Shown in pieces: positions 15,972 to 23,892 of a stretch of 64,000 bases of DNA (position 1 is the first letter of the stretch; each line of letters opens with the position of its first letter). Under the pieces are notes generated by a model, which did not search any database, was not told the origin of the DNA, and saw only the letters and a list, made by a program, of their open reading frames with translations. The position numbers and the translations under genes are program-made. Source of the DNA: a virus. The DNA is taken from positions 16,876 through 80,875 of the IMG/VR virus record IMGVR_UViG_3300035092_000015. One strand, given 5' to 3'.

Positions 15972-16511
15972 TCAGGTCACGTGGCTGACTGGGGTGGCGG
16001 TGCCGATCCAACTGTGGATCTGCCCGTCGGTCACCACCGGGTCGGCGGTGTTGGACAGCAGCCACTCCTGGGCTGCTGCCTTGCGGGCCTGCTCGTTCTC
16101 GGCCCGAACCCGTCTCTGGTTGGCCGCCCCGGTGATCTCATACCGGGAGAACCGGTCCCACCGGTGTTGCCCGATCCGCTCCTGGTAGTGCTCGTCACGT
16201 CGGCGCAGCCAACGCTGCGCCAACCCGTCCAACACCCAGTACGACCGGTCGGACAAGGACTGCCACAGCAGCGACAGCACAGCCACGGTCGGGCGGATCA
16301 GCCGCTGCGGTGCCGGTTCGGATCGGGTCCGCAGCAGCGCACCGAGTTCGTCTTCCAACAGCCGCAGCTTGTAATGCGCCAGAGTGGCCTCCACCCCCGA
16401 ACCGATCGTGTACACCACGGCCAGGACCGGCAGCCAGTACACGCCGGTCAAGAGCGCGGCGACGATCAACACGGACACGGCGGGTACGGTACGGACCAGC
16501 CAGGACAACAT
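15972..16511 (-). CDS. Membrane protein with cytoplasmic helical tail
   Basis: A 179-residue protein. Residues about 8-40 are hydrophobic (VSVLIVAALLTGVYWLPVL onward), consistent with one or two membrane passes. The remainder is charged and helical, with several Trp and Arg residues. It is among the first genes of the leftward operon, separated from the excisionase by 28 bases. Function unknown. Confidence 0.6.
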   Translation of the reverse strand: MLSWLVRTVPAVSVLIVAALLTGVYWLPVLAVVYTIGSGVEATLAHYKLRLLEDELGALLRTRSEPAPQRLIRPTVAVLSLLWQSLSDRSYWVLDGLAQRWLRRRDEHYQERIGQHRWDRFSRYEITGAANQRRVRAENEQARKAAAQEWLLSNTADPVVTDGQIHSWIGTATPVSHVT

Positions 16512-16525
16512 CGGAACCTCCGGGG

Positions 16526-16789
16526 TCAGGCCGCTTGCTGCTGGGGATTACTGTTCTCGTGCACGCGCAGCCAACGACGCGGCACTTCGTGGGTGATGTA
16601 GACCCGGGACTTCGAATCGGTCACGTTCCGGTTGATGATCTCCATCATCTCGTCCCGAATAGCAACGAAGGTAGCGGGCGGGTCGCCGCCGCGCCGCTTC
16701 TGGATGAACTCGATCGGGTCGCACCCGAGACGAGAGGCGACCAGCTGGTACAGCGGCCGGTCGGCCAGAGGTGTGGGGGTATCTGCCAT
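16526..16789 (-). CDS. First leftward gene, small hypothetical protein
   Basis: An 87-residue protein whose ATG at 16789 lies where the leftward promoter should start transcription, so its mRNA is probably leaderless. The protein has a helical core (YQLVASRLGCDPIEFIQKRR) and a strand-turn C-terminus. Its position as first gene of the operon facing the rightward genes is typical of a regulator, but no clear helix-turn-helix can be assigned. Confidence 0.6.
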   Translation of the reverse strand: MADTPTPLADRPLYQLVASRLGCDPIEFIQKRRGGDPPATFVAIRDEMMEIINRNVTDSKSRVYITHEVPRRWLRVHENSNPQQQAA

Positions 16790-16791
16790 CG

Positions 16792-16852
16792 GTCAAGCAA
16801 ACCACGGCAAAGTGAAACCCGTCAAGCAACCTGGCGTGGCACGTCGCTTGAC
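16792..16852. repeat. GTCAAGC operator-like repeats in divergent promoter region
   Basis: Three copies of GTCAAGC: direct copies at 16792-16798 and 16821-16827 and an inverted copy (GCTTGAC) at 16846-16852. The middle and right copies form an inverted repeat with 18 bases between arms and overlie the two -35 boxes; the left copy overlies the leftward -10. This is the expected layout for a repressor that would shut both operons, but no binding protein is identified. Confidence 0.55.
16796..16825 (-). promoter_or_regulatory. Leftward leaderless promoter
   Basis: Leftward -35 TTGACG (16825-16820), 18-base spacer and -10 TTTGCT (16801-16796). A start about 7 bases on falls at 16789, the A of the ATG of the first leftward gene, implying a leaderless mRNA. 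Confidence 0.6.
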
Positions 16853-16876
16853 ACACCAGCTGTGGGTTGGTATGCT
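16848..16876 (+). promoter_or_regulatory. Rightward leaderless promoter
   Basis: Consensus -35 TTGACA (16848-16853), 17-base spacer and -10 TATGCT (16871-16876). The expected start point (16883-16884) coincides with the ATG at 16884, and there is no ribosome site, so the first rightward mRNA is probably leaderless, as is common in actinobacteria. It drives the purZ operon. Confidence 0.8.
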
Positions 16877-16883
16877 CGGACCC

Positions 16884-17240
16884 ATGACCCTGACACCGAC
16901 TGACCCTGCCCTGCCCACCGCCCACGACCTCGGCCTGCAACGGTTCGACGAAGTCATCGCCCGTCTGGAGCAGCTGGGCTGGCGCCGCCTGCGCGTCGAC
17001 ACCCTCGTGTGGGAGGCCGACCAAGCCAACCACCCCCGGGCGCTGCCCACCGTCCGGCACCACTACGACCACGGGGTGTGGGAGCTGTACTACGAACTGG
17101 ACCGGTACTGGAACCACGACACCAAGCCGTTCTCGATCGCTCGGCTCGACCAGGCCGACCTGCCCACCGTCAACCAGGTGCTGGCCCAGCTGTTCGGCAA
17201 ACACCTGCGTCGGTACGTCACAACCCAACGCAGCGCATGA
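16884..17240 (+). CDS. First rightward gene, hypothetical protein
   Basis: A 118-residue protein read from a probable leaderless ATG. Mixed alpha/beta: LQRFDEVIARLEQLGWRRLR, then a strand pair with VWELYYELDRYWNH, and a C-terminal helix ending basic. No known motif. As the first gene of the operon leading into purZ it may be regulatory, which is only inference. Confidence 0.65.
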   Translation: MTLTPTDPALPTAHDLGLQRFDEVIARLEQLGWRRLRVDTLVWEADQANHPRALPTVRHHYDHGVWELYYELDRYWNHDTKPFSIARLDQADLPTVNQVLAQLFGKHLRRYVTTQRSA

Positions 17241-17467
17241 TCCAGGAGCTTAGCGCCGTCGAACGGACCGCGCTGCACATCGTGGTCGAAGGCGCCAAAA
17301 CCGCCGTCGAGATGTTCCAGGAACAACCAGCCAAAACCGCCGACGGGACCTTGGTCGACGACACCACCTGCCGTCAGATCGCGCTGCTCGCCGCGAACCT
17401 CACCCACGCCATCGCCTGCTACCCCCACGTCCTGCTCGAACTCGCCGCCCAGGAGGAACCGACATGA
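17237..17467 (+). CDS. Small helical protein (76 aa)
   Basis: ATG 17237 overlaps the preceding stop (ATGA). It is almost wholly helical (VERTALHIVVEGAKTAVEMF, then a loop and IALLAANLTHAIACYPHVLL). Its stop overlaps the purZ start. Unknown function. Confidence 0.6.
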   Translation: MIQELSAVERTALHIVVEGAKTAVEMFQEQPAKTADGTLVDDTTCRQIALLAANLTHAIACYPHVLLELAAQEEPT

Positions 17468-18513
17468 CCCGAGGCACCATCCAAGTCATCGCAGGCGGAC
17501 AGTACGGATCCGAAGCGAAAGGCGCCGTCGCCGGCTACCTGGCCGCCGAACAGGAACAGATGCTCGCGATCCGGGTCGCTGGCCCCAACGCCGGACATTC
17601 GGTGGTCGACCCGATCACCGGCGAGAAGTACGCCCTGCGGCAGATCCCCGCCGCCGCTGTTACCAACCCCGGCGCGTCGCTGTGCATCGCCGCCGGATCC
17701 GAGATCGACCCGTACGTGCTGCACGAAGAGATCGCCTGGCTCGAACGCGGCGGGATCCACGTCAAGGACCGGTTGTTGATCGACCCGGCCGCGACCTGGC
17801 TCACCCAGGACCACAAAGACCGCGAAATCACCGCCGGGATCGTCGGGCGGATCGGGTCCACCGGGAAAGGGATCGGCGCTGCCCGCGCCGCCCGGATCAT
17901 GCGCGAAGCCCGCACCGTCGGACAGCACCGGTCCGAGTTCGAACAGTACGGACACATCGGGTCCGTTGCTACCGCCGCCCGGTCCGTACTGCGCGGCGGG
18001 GCCACGGTCCAGATCGAAGGGACACAAGGGTACGGGTTGGGGCTGCACGGGGAACACTACCCGCAATGCACCTCCTCGGATTGCACCGCGTTGGATTTCC
18101 TGCAGATGGCCCGGGTCAACCCGTGGGAAGCCGACCAGCTGCAGGTGTGGCTGGTGTTCCGGCCCTACCCGATCCGGGTCGCCGGCAACTCCGGATATCT
18201 GTACGGCGAGACCAGCTGGGAGGCACTCGGGCTGGCACCGGAGATGACCACCGTCACCAAGAATATCCGCCGGGTCGGGCAGTGGGACGGCGGGCTGGCG
18301 TACGCCGCGATGCAAGCCAACGGTGGGTCGCGTGTCGTGTGGCCGGTGCTGACCATGGCCGACCAGATCGACCCTGCCCTGGCCGGGGTGACCGACTCTG
18401 ACACGGTGCTCGGGTCGGATCTGCTCGGGCAGTTCCTGAAGATCTTCGAAGCCGACGTCGGGCTCGAACCGTGCATGATCACCACCTCCGACCGCACCTG
18501 CGTGAGGCTGTGA
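17464..18513 (+). CDS. purZ: PurZ-type N6-succino-2-amino-2'-deoxyadenylate synthase (PurA homologue)
   Basis: A 349-residue PurA-fold enzyme, shorter than the bacterial enzymes of about 430 residues as in phage PurZ. The P-loop reads GGQYGSEAKG (11-20): the PurA catalytic Asp (G-D-E-G-K-G) is replaced by Ser16, the known hallmark of phage PurZ, which joins aspartate to dGMP instead of IMP. Other PurA landmarks are PNAGHSV (41-47), GSTGKGIGAA (131-140), EGTQGYGLGLHGEHYP (185-200) with TSSDCT, and RPYPIRVAGNSG. ATG follows AGGAGG. It is immediately followed by a MazG-like gene and shares the operon with purB, the set needed to make dZMP for 2-aminoadenine DNA. Classical PurA is less likely because of Ser16. 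Confidence 0.88.
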   Translation: MTRGTIQVIAGGQYGSEAKGAVAGYLAAEQEQMLAIRVAGPNAGHSVVDPITGEKYALRQIPAAAVTNPGASLCIAAGSEIDPYVLHEEIAWLERGGIHVKDRLLIDPAATWLTQDHKDREITAGIVGRIGSTGKGIGAARAARIMREARTVGQHRSEFEQYGHIGSVATAARSVLRGGATVQIEGTQGYGLGLHGEHYPQCTSSDCTALDFLQMARVNPWEADQLQVWLVFRPYPIRVAGNSGYLYGETSWEALGLAPEMTTVTKNIRRVGQWDGGLAYAAMQANGGSRVVWPVLTMADQIDPALAGVTDSDTVLGSDLLGQFLKIFEADVGLEPCMITTSDRTCVRL

Positions 18514-19088
18514 TGGCCAAGAAGAAGCTCCCCCTGCAGGTCGCCTGCTCGACTTGCCACCGGCAGTACAAACCCCGACCCAACAACACCCTGCCCCGCC
18601 ACAAAGACGGACTGCGGTGGTGCCCCGGCAGCTACCAGCCGCCCGCCGCACCCGACGACAACGCCACACCCGGCGGCAGTGGGTTTGCTTGGCTGCCCAC
18701 CCCCGAACCGATCCTGATCGAAGTGCCCCGAGTCGGGGCGAAAGCACAACCACTGGCCGATTGGTGGGCCGCCCGCGCCCTGGCCGAGATCGAGATGGTC
18801 GTGGCGAAAGCCGTCGAATACGGCGCCACCGACCTGCGCGACCTGGGCTACCAGATGCTGGACATGGCCGGGCGGCGCGAGCAGTTCATGGACCCGGAGG
18901 ACCTGCACTACAGCGACGCCTACGCCACCGAGGTCGGGATCGTCTTCTACGCCCAAGGGAAACTCGCCCGCGCCGTGGCCGCGATCAAAGAAGGCCGACG
19001 GCCCTCAGTCGATACCTGGCTGGACCTCGGGGTGTACGCCCGGATGGCCCAACGGGTCCACGACCGAGGCGGCTGGCCCGGTGTCTAG
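18513..19088 (+). CDS. mazZ: MazZ-like (MazG-fold) dNTP pyrophosphohydrolase with N-terminal zinc motif
   Basis: A 191-residue protein overlapping the purZ stop (TGATG). Residues 10-37 hold CSTC...H...C, a zinc motif ending in PGS. The C-terminal two thirds is an all-alpha MazG-like domain: ALAEIEMVVAKAVEYGATDL, EVGIVFYAQGKLARAV and GRRPSVDTWLDLGVYARMAQ provide the acidic metal ligands. In Z-genome phages MazZ cuts dGTP to dGMP, the substrate of PurZ; the direct linkage here supports that role. The substrate is inferred. It ends in TAG, and the frame beyond stays open into the gene at 19167. Confidence 0.68.
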   Translation: MAKKKLPLQVACSTCHRQYKPRPNNTLPRHKDGLRWCPGSYQPPAAPDDNATPGGSGFAWLPTPEPILIEVPRVGAKAQPLADWWAARALAEIEMVVAKAVEYGATDLRDLGYQMLDMAGRREQFMDPEDLHYSDAYATEVGIVFYAQGKLARAVAAIKEGRRPSVDTWLDLGVYARMAQRVHDRGGWPGV

Positions 19089-19164
19089 CCGGCACTGGTT
19101 CGACCCGATCCCCGCCTGCATCTACTGGGTGTGGTTCATCCTGACTTACTGCACTGGCAGCTGA
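19081..19164 (+). CDS. Possible tiny membrane peptide (27 aa)
   Basis: GTG 19081 lies just before the mazZ stop and the frame ends at 19164, directly before the next gene. The peptide is hydrophobic from about residue 10 (PACIYWVWFILTYC). The gapless fit argues for a gene; the small size means it could be chance. Confidence 0.3.
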   Translation: MSSRHWFDPIPACIYWVWFILTYCTGS

Positions 19165-19166
19165 CC

Positions 19167-19412
19167 ATGCCCACCCGGATATCCACCGCAGACGAACACT
19201 ACTGGGAGCAGCAAGCCCGACACCTGGTCGCCTGCGACACCTGCCCCGCCCCGATCGACCAACCATGCCACTACCCGACCAGCGGAGTCGAAGCGTCAGT
19301 GTGCTGCCACACCAGCCGGATGGTCAAAGCCGTCAACCACCCCGACTGGGCCGGAAGGAAACCCAAATGGCTACCGACGAAACAATGCGCGACTGGCTCG
19401 CCCCCCAGATGA
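19167..19412 (+). CDS. Zinc-finger-like protein (81 aa)
   Basis: The ATG at 19167 is chosen from the start of the conserved-looking region; the upstream open frame reaches the amber stop of mazZ. CDTCPAPIDQPCHYP (about 24-38) followed by CCHTSR (about 47-52) gives a Cys/His metal-binding pattern seen in many small actinobacterial proteins. Unknown partner. Confidence 0.6.
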   Translation: MPTRISTADEHYWEQQARHLVACDTCPAPIDQPCHYPTSGVEASVCCHTSRMVKAVNHPDWAGRKPKWLPTKQCATGSPPR

Positions 19413-19657
19413 GACGCGCCGACTGCCCCGAACCCGACTGCAACATGTGGGCCGGACATCAAGGGCTACACTCCATCGCCCCCCGGGCTAGGCACACCAT
19501 CCCCGGCTGGGCAGTGACCCTGTTCGCACTCACCGCCGGGCTGGCCATGCTAGCCGCCGCCGCCCGGATCCATCTGGAAACCGCCCTGCTCGCCGGCTGC
19601 GGGACGCTGCTGGTCGGCACCGCCATCGCCGCGATCAACGAGATGAGGAGACACTGA
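19367..19657 (+). CDS. Membrane protein with N-terminal Cys/His segment
   Basis: A 96-residue protein; ATG 19367 follows AAGGAA and lies inside the preceding gene (46-base overlap). CPEPDCNMWAGHQGLH (20-35) may bind zinc. Two hydrophobic segments follow (WAVTLFALTAGLAMLAAAA and TALLAGCGTLLVGTAIAA). It overlaps the next start (TGATG). Confidence 0.6.
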   Translation: MATDETMRDWLAPQMRRADCPEPDCNMWAGHQGLHSIAPRARHTIPGWAVTLFALTAGLAMLAAAARIHLETALLAGCGTLLVGTAIAAINEMRRH

Positions 19658-20610
19658 TGGGCACACCCTGGGGCGACCAACCCCCACTCGTCTACTTCGC
19701 CGAACCGATCGACAAAGCCCACGGGCAGAACTTCGCCATCGCCGCCACCATGCACGGCGCACTCACCACCTGGGGCTGCACCACCTACCGCCCCAGCGCA
19801 GCCTGGAAAGCCACCCACCTGGACTGGCGGGTCGACCACCTCAACCGGCAAGCGCTACGCCTGGCCGACCTGATCGTCGCCTACCTCGACGAACACACCC
19901 CATCGATCGGAGTCCCCGCCGAGATCGAAGCCGCCACCGCCCAGAAAATCCCCGCCATCGTGCACTACACCGGCACCTCGTTCGTCCTGGCCGGCAACCC
20001 CCTGGTCACCGTCATCACCAAAACCGAAGACCTGGTCGCAGCGGTGATGCGAGCATTGAAAGACCACCCCCGGCCCGACCGGGCCGCCGACCACCAACTG
20101 GCCCGGACCCTCGCATCGGGTGGTTCGGTCAGCCTCGGCACCATCACCCCCGCACAGGCCACCGCCCTGGTCGCCAAGATCAACGGCCCCGAACCGATCC
20201 GGCTGGTCGTCACCGAAGGCGCCGCCCCACCCCAGCGGGTCTACCAAGACGACGCCGGAATCGACCTCACCACCGCCGCCGAGATCGTCATCAACCCCGG
20301 ACAGTACGTCGACGTCCCCACCCAGGTCGAAGCCACCCAACTCCCCTCCGGATACTGGGGGTTGATCACCGGCCGCTCGAGTGCGCTGCGGAAATGGCGC
20401 CTGCACATCCCCATCGCCGTGATCGACCCCGGCTGGCGCGGCCCGCTGTTCGTCGGGGTGTGGAACCTCGGCGGGAACCCCGTCACCGTCAAAGCCGGCG
20501 ACCGGCTCGGCCAGCTGATCCTCATCCCCAACCACACCGCCCCGATCGAAGTCGTCGCGGCGGTTGAAGACCACCCCCGGGGTTTGAAAGGATTCGGCTC
20601 GAGCGGATGA
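19657..20610 (+). CDS. Fusion of deoxyribosyltransferase-like domain and dUTPase
   Basis: A 317-residue protein. Residues 10-135 resemble nucleoside 2-deoxyribosyltransferase/dNMP N-hydrolase proteins: VYFAEPIDKAHG, then DLIVAYLDEHTPSIGVPAEI (71-90), where the acidic residues would face the sugar. Residues 178-317 are a trimeric dUTPase: DAGIDL (199-204), GRSS (239-242), AVIDPGWRG (254-262), GDRLGQ (281-286) and GFGSSG (312-317), all five motifs in order. It hydrolyses dUTP; the first domain may exchange or remove bases on deoxynucleotides. I know no standard fusion of these two. It sits between mazZ and the primase. Confidence 0.85.
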   Translation: MGTPWGDQPPLVYFAEPIDKAHGQNFAIAATMHGALTTWGCTTYRPSAAWKATHLDWRVDHLNRQALRLADLIVAYLDEHTPSIGVPAEIEAATAQKIPAIVHYTGTSFVLAGNPLVTVITKTEDLVAAVMRALKDHPRPDRAADHQLARTLASGGSVSLGTITPAQATALVAKINGPEPIRLVVTEGAAPPQRVYQDDAGIDLTTAAEIVINPGQYVDVPTQVEATQLPSGYWGLITGRSSALRKWRLHIPIAVIDPGWRGPLFVGVWNLGGNPVTVKAGDRLGQLILIPNHTAPIEVVAAVEDHPRGLKGFGSSG

Positions 20611-21050
20611 AACCCAGCCACCAATGCCGGGTCTGCGGACGGTGGCTCGAAGGCGAGTGGAACCGGACCACCGACCCAGACCTGCAGGCCGCCCTGCAAC
20701 GGCAGATGAACCAAGGCCACTGCGACGGGTGCACACCCGACCTCGAACGGCCCCACCAATGGCGACCCACCCGGCTCGGCGTCACCCGGATCCTGCAAAC
20801 CGAACGGCTGGCCATCCACCGGATCAACTACCTGTGGTGGTGCGCCTGGTGCGGCACACAGACCAGACAACCCGACTACCCCGGCGGGACCTGCAACCAA
20901 CACCGCCTGGCCGAACTGACCGGCCGGACCTACACCGTCGACACCAAACCGACCCTCCCAGGAAGGCCACCCAACCGGACATGGCACTCGACTACCAATG
21001 CGTGTACTGCCGCCCCCAACCCCACGCACGATTCCACAACGGGACATTGA
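20607..21050 (+). CDS. Protein with several CxxC zinc ribbons
   Basis: A 147-residue protein, ATGA overlap with the dUTPase fusion. Cysteine pairs at CRVCG (7-11), CDGC (39-42) and CAWCG (78-82), plus C95 and H98, suggest two zinc ribbons. The C-terminal 45 residues are Thr/Pro/Asn rich and low complexity. Likely nucleic-acid binding. Confidence 0.65.
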   Translation: MKPSHQCRVCGRWLEGEWNRTTDPDLQAALQRQMNQGHCDGCTPDLERPHQWRPTRLGVTRILQTERLAIHRINYLWWCAWCGTQTRQPDYPGGTCNQHRLAELTGRTYTVDTKPTLPGRPPNRTWHSTTNACTAAPNPTHDSTTGH

Positions 21051-21271
21051 TCGAGATCGCCCTACACCACACCGGACGGCGCTGCCACGGCGACATCACC
21101 CGGCTCACACCCACCGAATGGGACAGTTACGCCCCCGCACACGTGGACACCGAGCTGCGCCAGAAATGGGTCCGAGGGTGGCAGGCAACCCAATCACCCG
21201 ACGCGAAACCACCCAAACCCGACCGGGTACGCCCCGCCGGGACCGTCCGCCGGCCCACCCCCCGCCGGTAG
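20981..21271 (+). CDS. Small Cys/His protein (96 aa)
   Basis: ATG 20981 lies within the end of the preceding gene. CVYC near residue 7 and HHTGRRCHGD near residue 29 form a possible metal site. The central stretch LTPTEWDSY resembles linkers of small phage proteins; the tail is Pro/Arg rich. It ends in TAG. The frame beyond is broken only by a second TAG (21302) before the primase start. Confidence 0.5.
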   Translation: MALDYQCVYCRPQPHARFHNGTLIEIALHHTGRRCHGDITRLTPTEWDSYAPAHVDTELRQKWVRGWQATQSPDAKPPKPDRVRPAGTVRRPTPRR

Positions 21272-21329
21272 GGTGTTGTCCCGCCAGAACCAGCGGTACG
21301 ATAGACGATCCGCGTCCGGGGACAGGAGC

Positions 21330-21359
21330 GGGGGGCTGCGCCGCCACGCGCAACCCCCC
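21330..21359 (+). terminator. GC-rich hairpin before primase gene
   Basis: Arms GGGGGGCTGCGC (21330-21341) and GCGCAACCCCCC (21348-21359) pair over 11 of 12 positions with a 6-base loop. No T run follows, so it may pause or attenuate rather than terminate. It lies in the 180-base gap between 21271 and the primase start, which otherwise shows no feature. Confidence 0.45.
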
Positions 21360-21451
21360 ACCTGCTGACACCGGAACCCGCAAGACCACCCGGATCAATC
21401 CTAGCACAACCGGCCCCCGACGGCCGCCAACCACAACAAGAGGGGGGACGA

Positions 21452-23599
21452 GTGGAACGTACCCCGCTGCAGGTCGTGCTCGACGCCATCACCACCCGCA
21501 CCGGGACCGGGCAGCTGCAGAACGGGCAATGGCGACTGCACTGCCCCGCCCACCCAGACCGAAACTCCAGCCTCGGACTGGCCGAAACCCCAGCCGGACA
21601 TGCGCTGCTGTACTGCCAAGCCGGCTGCCGCACCGAAGACGTCCTCGCATCCGTCGACCTGCAGATGCGCGACCTGTACCCCATCACCAACGGCGACCGG
21701 CGCGAAGACCCCATCGTCGCCACCTACCCATACGTGGACGAAACCGGGCAGCTGCTGTACCAAGTGCTGCGGACCGCCAACAAACGGTTCATGCAACGCC
21801 GCCCCGACCCCACCCAACCCACCAAATGGATCTACAAACTCGACGACACCCGCCGGGTCCTGTACCGCCTCCCAGCCGTGCTGCAAGCCATCCGCGAAGG
21901 CCAAACCATCTACCTCGTGGAAGGCGAGAAAGACGTCCACACCGTCGAACAAGACGGCTGCGTCGGGACGTGTAACCCCGGCGGAGCCGGGAAATGGCGA
22001 CCCGAATACACCGACCAGCTACGCGGCGCCCACCTCGTGATCGTCGCCGACATCGACCCCACCGGGGTCGGGATGCGCCACGCCCGAACCCTACACCAAC
22101 AGCTACAACCAGTAGCAGCCAGCCTGCTGCTGTGCCAACCCGCCGCCGGGAAAGACACCACCGACCACCGGCTCGCCGGGTTCGCCCTGGACGAGCTGAC
22201 CATCGTCGACCCCAACCCCCCAACCCCCACCCCGCAGGCCGTCCCGCTGCCCCCGGAGGCCATCGACGGGCCGCCCGAGCCGGTATCACCCGCAACCACC
22301 GACATGGGGAGAGCGAGGATCCGGTTGACCCCCGCATCGGCGTTCACCATCAAACCCGTCCGGTGGGTCTGGGACGGACGGATGCCACTCGGCGAGATCT
22401 GCCTCATCGCCGGACGCGAAGGCGTCGGCAAATCCACCTTCCTGGCCTGGCTCACCGCCGCCATCACAAACGGTAACCTCCCCGGGGTGTACGAAGGCGA
22501 ACCCCGGGCCGTCCTGTACAGCGCCTCCGAAGACGCCTGGAGTTACACCATCGCCCCCCGGATGGTCGCCGCCGGAGCCAACCTCGACCTGGTCTACCGG
22601 ATCGACACACTCGACGACGACGGCACCCCAGGGAAGCTGATCCTCCCACGCGACAGCCGATACCTGCCCGAGATCGCCGAAGAAACCAAAGCCGCCGCAC
22701 TCATGTGCGACCCCATCCTCAGCCTCGTCGACGGAAGGATCAACCCCAACCAAGCCCAAGAACTGCGCTCCGCACTCGAACCGTTGAAACACGCCGCCGA
22801 AACCGCCGGGATCGTCGTCCCCGCACTCGTGCACTTCAACAAAACCCGCGACGTGGACATCCTGTCGATGATCGCCGGGTCGAGATCGTGGTCCGAAGTC
22901 GCCCGCGCCGCCCTGGCGATCGCCGAGGACAAAGAAGCCGAAGAATACACCTGTGTCGTCTCCCAGGGCAAGAACAACCTCGGCCGTAAAAACCTCCCCA
23001 ACCTGCTGTACACCATCGACGACGTAGCGTTGGAGACCGAGGACGGACCACCTGCCAGGGTCGGCCGGCTGCGGTGGACCGGCGAGACCGAACTGGAGGC
23101 GGAAGAGGTGCTGCAACGCAAACCGACCAGCCAAGCCAACCGGGAGAACATGAACCGGACCCAGGCGGCGATCTTGGACTGGCTGGACGAACAGGGCCGC
23201 GCCTGCAGCCCCCGCGAGGTTGCCGATGGGCTGCCGGACGTCCTGAACTATGAGAACGCGAAGAAAACCCTCGCCCGGCTGGCGTCACGCGGCGTAATCC
23301 AACGGGTAGGGACAGGCTTGTATCGCACCGAACCTGCTGTCCCTGCCGCTGGAGCCGGGTCAACGCCCATGCGTACGCGCGACCCCCTCGGAAAACAGTC
23401 CCCGTCCCCCGCCCAAGTCAAGGGGGGTGGAGGGACTGGAAGTAAGGGTATACTTGTCCCCGCAGGGACTGGAGGAGGGACTGGGACGCAGGGGGCGGGC
23501 AAGTTGTCCCCCGAGGTGGTAAGGAGTTGCACGGTCTGCTACGGACCGTTAACGATCACCGAGCCCGGCCAGACCACCCACCCCACCTGCGAGCCCTAG
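21452..23599 (+). CDS. Primase-helicase (CHC2/TOPRIM plus RepA-like AAA ATPase)
   Basis: A 715-residue protein, GTG after GGGGGGA. C31/H34 with C55/C59 make a primase zinc finger. A TOPRIM domain follows, with YLVEGEKD (154-161, E158) and VADID (198-202). A RecA-like helicase domain has Walker A GREGVGKST (321-329), a likely Walker B at ALMCDPILSLVD and the sensor-like VVPALVHFNKTRD. Residues about 555-625 look like a winged helix (ILDWLDEQGRACSPREVAD). The C-terminal tail is Gly/Thr rich with a CxxC...C end. It primes and unwinds DNA for phage replication. It ends in TAG. Confidence 0.85.
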   Translation: MERTPLQVVLDAITTRTGTGQLQNGQWRLHCPAHPDRNSSLGLAETPAGHALLYCQAGCRTEDVLASVDLQMRDLYPITNGDRREDPIVATYPYVDETGQLLYQVLRTANKRFMQRRPDPTQPTKWIYKLDDTRRVLYRLPAVLQAIREGQTIYLVEGEKDVHTVEQDGCVGTCNPGGAGKWRPEYTDQLRGAHLVIVADIDPTGVGMRHARTLHQQLQPVAASLLLCQPAAGKDTTDHRLAGFALDELTIVDPNPPTPTPQAVPLPPEAIDGPPEPVSPATTDMGRARIRLTPASAFTIKPVRWVWDGRMPLGEICLIAGREGVGKSTFLAWLTAAITNGNLPGVYEGEPRAVLYSASEDAWSYTIAPRMVAAGANLDLVYRIDTLDDDGTPGKLILPRDSRYLPEIAEETKAAALMCDPILSLVDGRINPNQAQELRSALEPLKHAAETAGIVVPALVHFNKTRDVDILSMIAGSRSWSEVARAALAIAEDKEAEEYTCVVSQGKNNLGRKNLPNLLYTIDDVALETEDGPPARVGRLRWTGETELEAEEVLQRKPTSQANRENMNRTQAAILDWLDEQGRACSPREVADGLPDVLNYENAKKTLARLASRGVIQRVGTGLYRTEPAVPAAGAGSTPMRTRDPLGKQSPSPAQVKGGGGTGSKGILVPAGTGGGTGTQGAGKLSPEVVRSCTVCYGPLTITEPGQTTHPTCEP

Positions 23600-23628
23600 C
23601 CGTCGGGACCGCGTGATAGAGTGCAGGG

Positions 23629-23892
23629 ATGGCAACCCAGATCCAACCGGGACAACCCGGTGACCTGCCCGACCACCCACGCCCCATCAGCAGCACCACC
23701 TACCCCTGGGACCAATGGGCCGACGGACACACCTGGCTGCTCACCCGAGACACCGACTACACCGACACCACCCACAAAGTCACCGAAGCCGCCAAGAAAC
23801 ACGCCCAACGCCACGGCTACCACCTGCGCTACGCCACCACCCCCAACAGCATCCGCCTACGATTCATCCCGAAGGAACCCGCCACACCATGA
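23629..23892 (+). CDS. Small hypothetical protein (87 aa)
   Basis: ATG 23629, with a stop that overlaps the purB start (ATGA). Pro and Thr rich N-terminus, then a helix (HKVTEAAKKHAQRHGYHLRY) and a strand (SIRLRFIP). The coupling to purB suggests co-expression, but no function is visible. Confidence 0.55.
   Translation: MATQIQPGQPGDLPDHPRPISSTTYPWDQWADGHTWLLTRDTDYTDTTHKVTEAAKKHAQRHGYHLRYATTPNSIRLRFIPKEPATP

Noticed and set aside
17464-18513. Ordinary bacterial PurA (adenylosuccinate synthetase)
   Set aside because: The catalytic Asp is Ser, the protein is short, and it is linked to a MazG-like gene.
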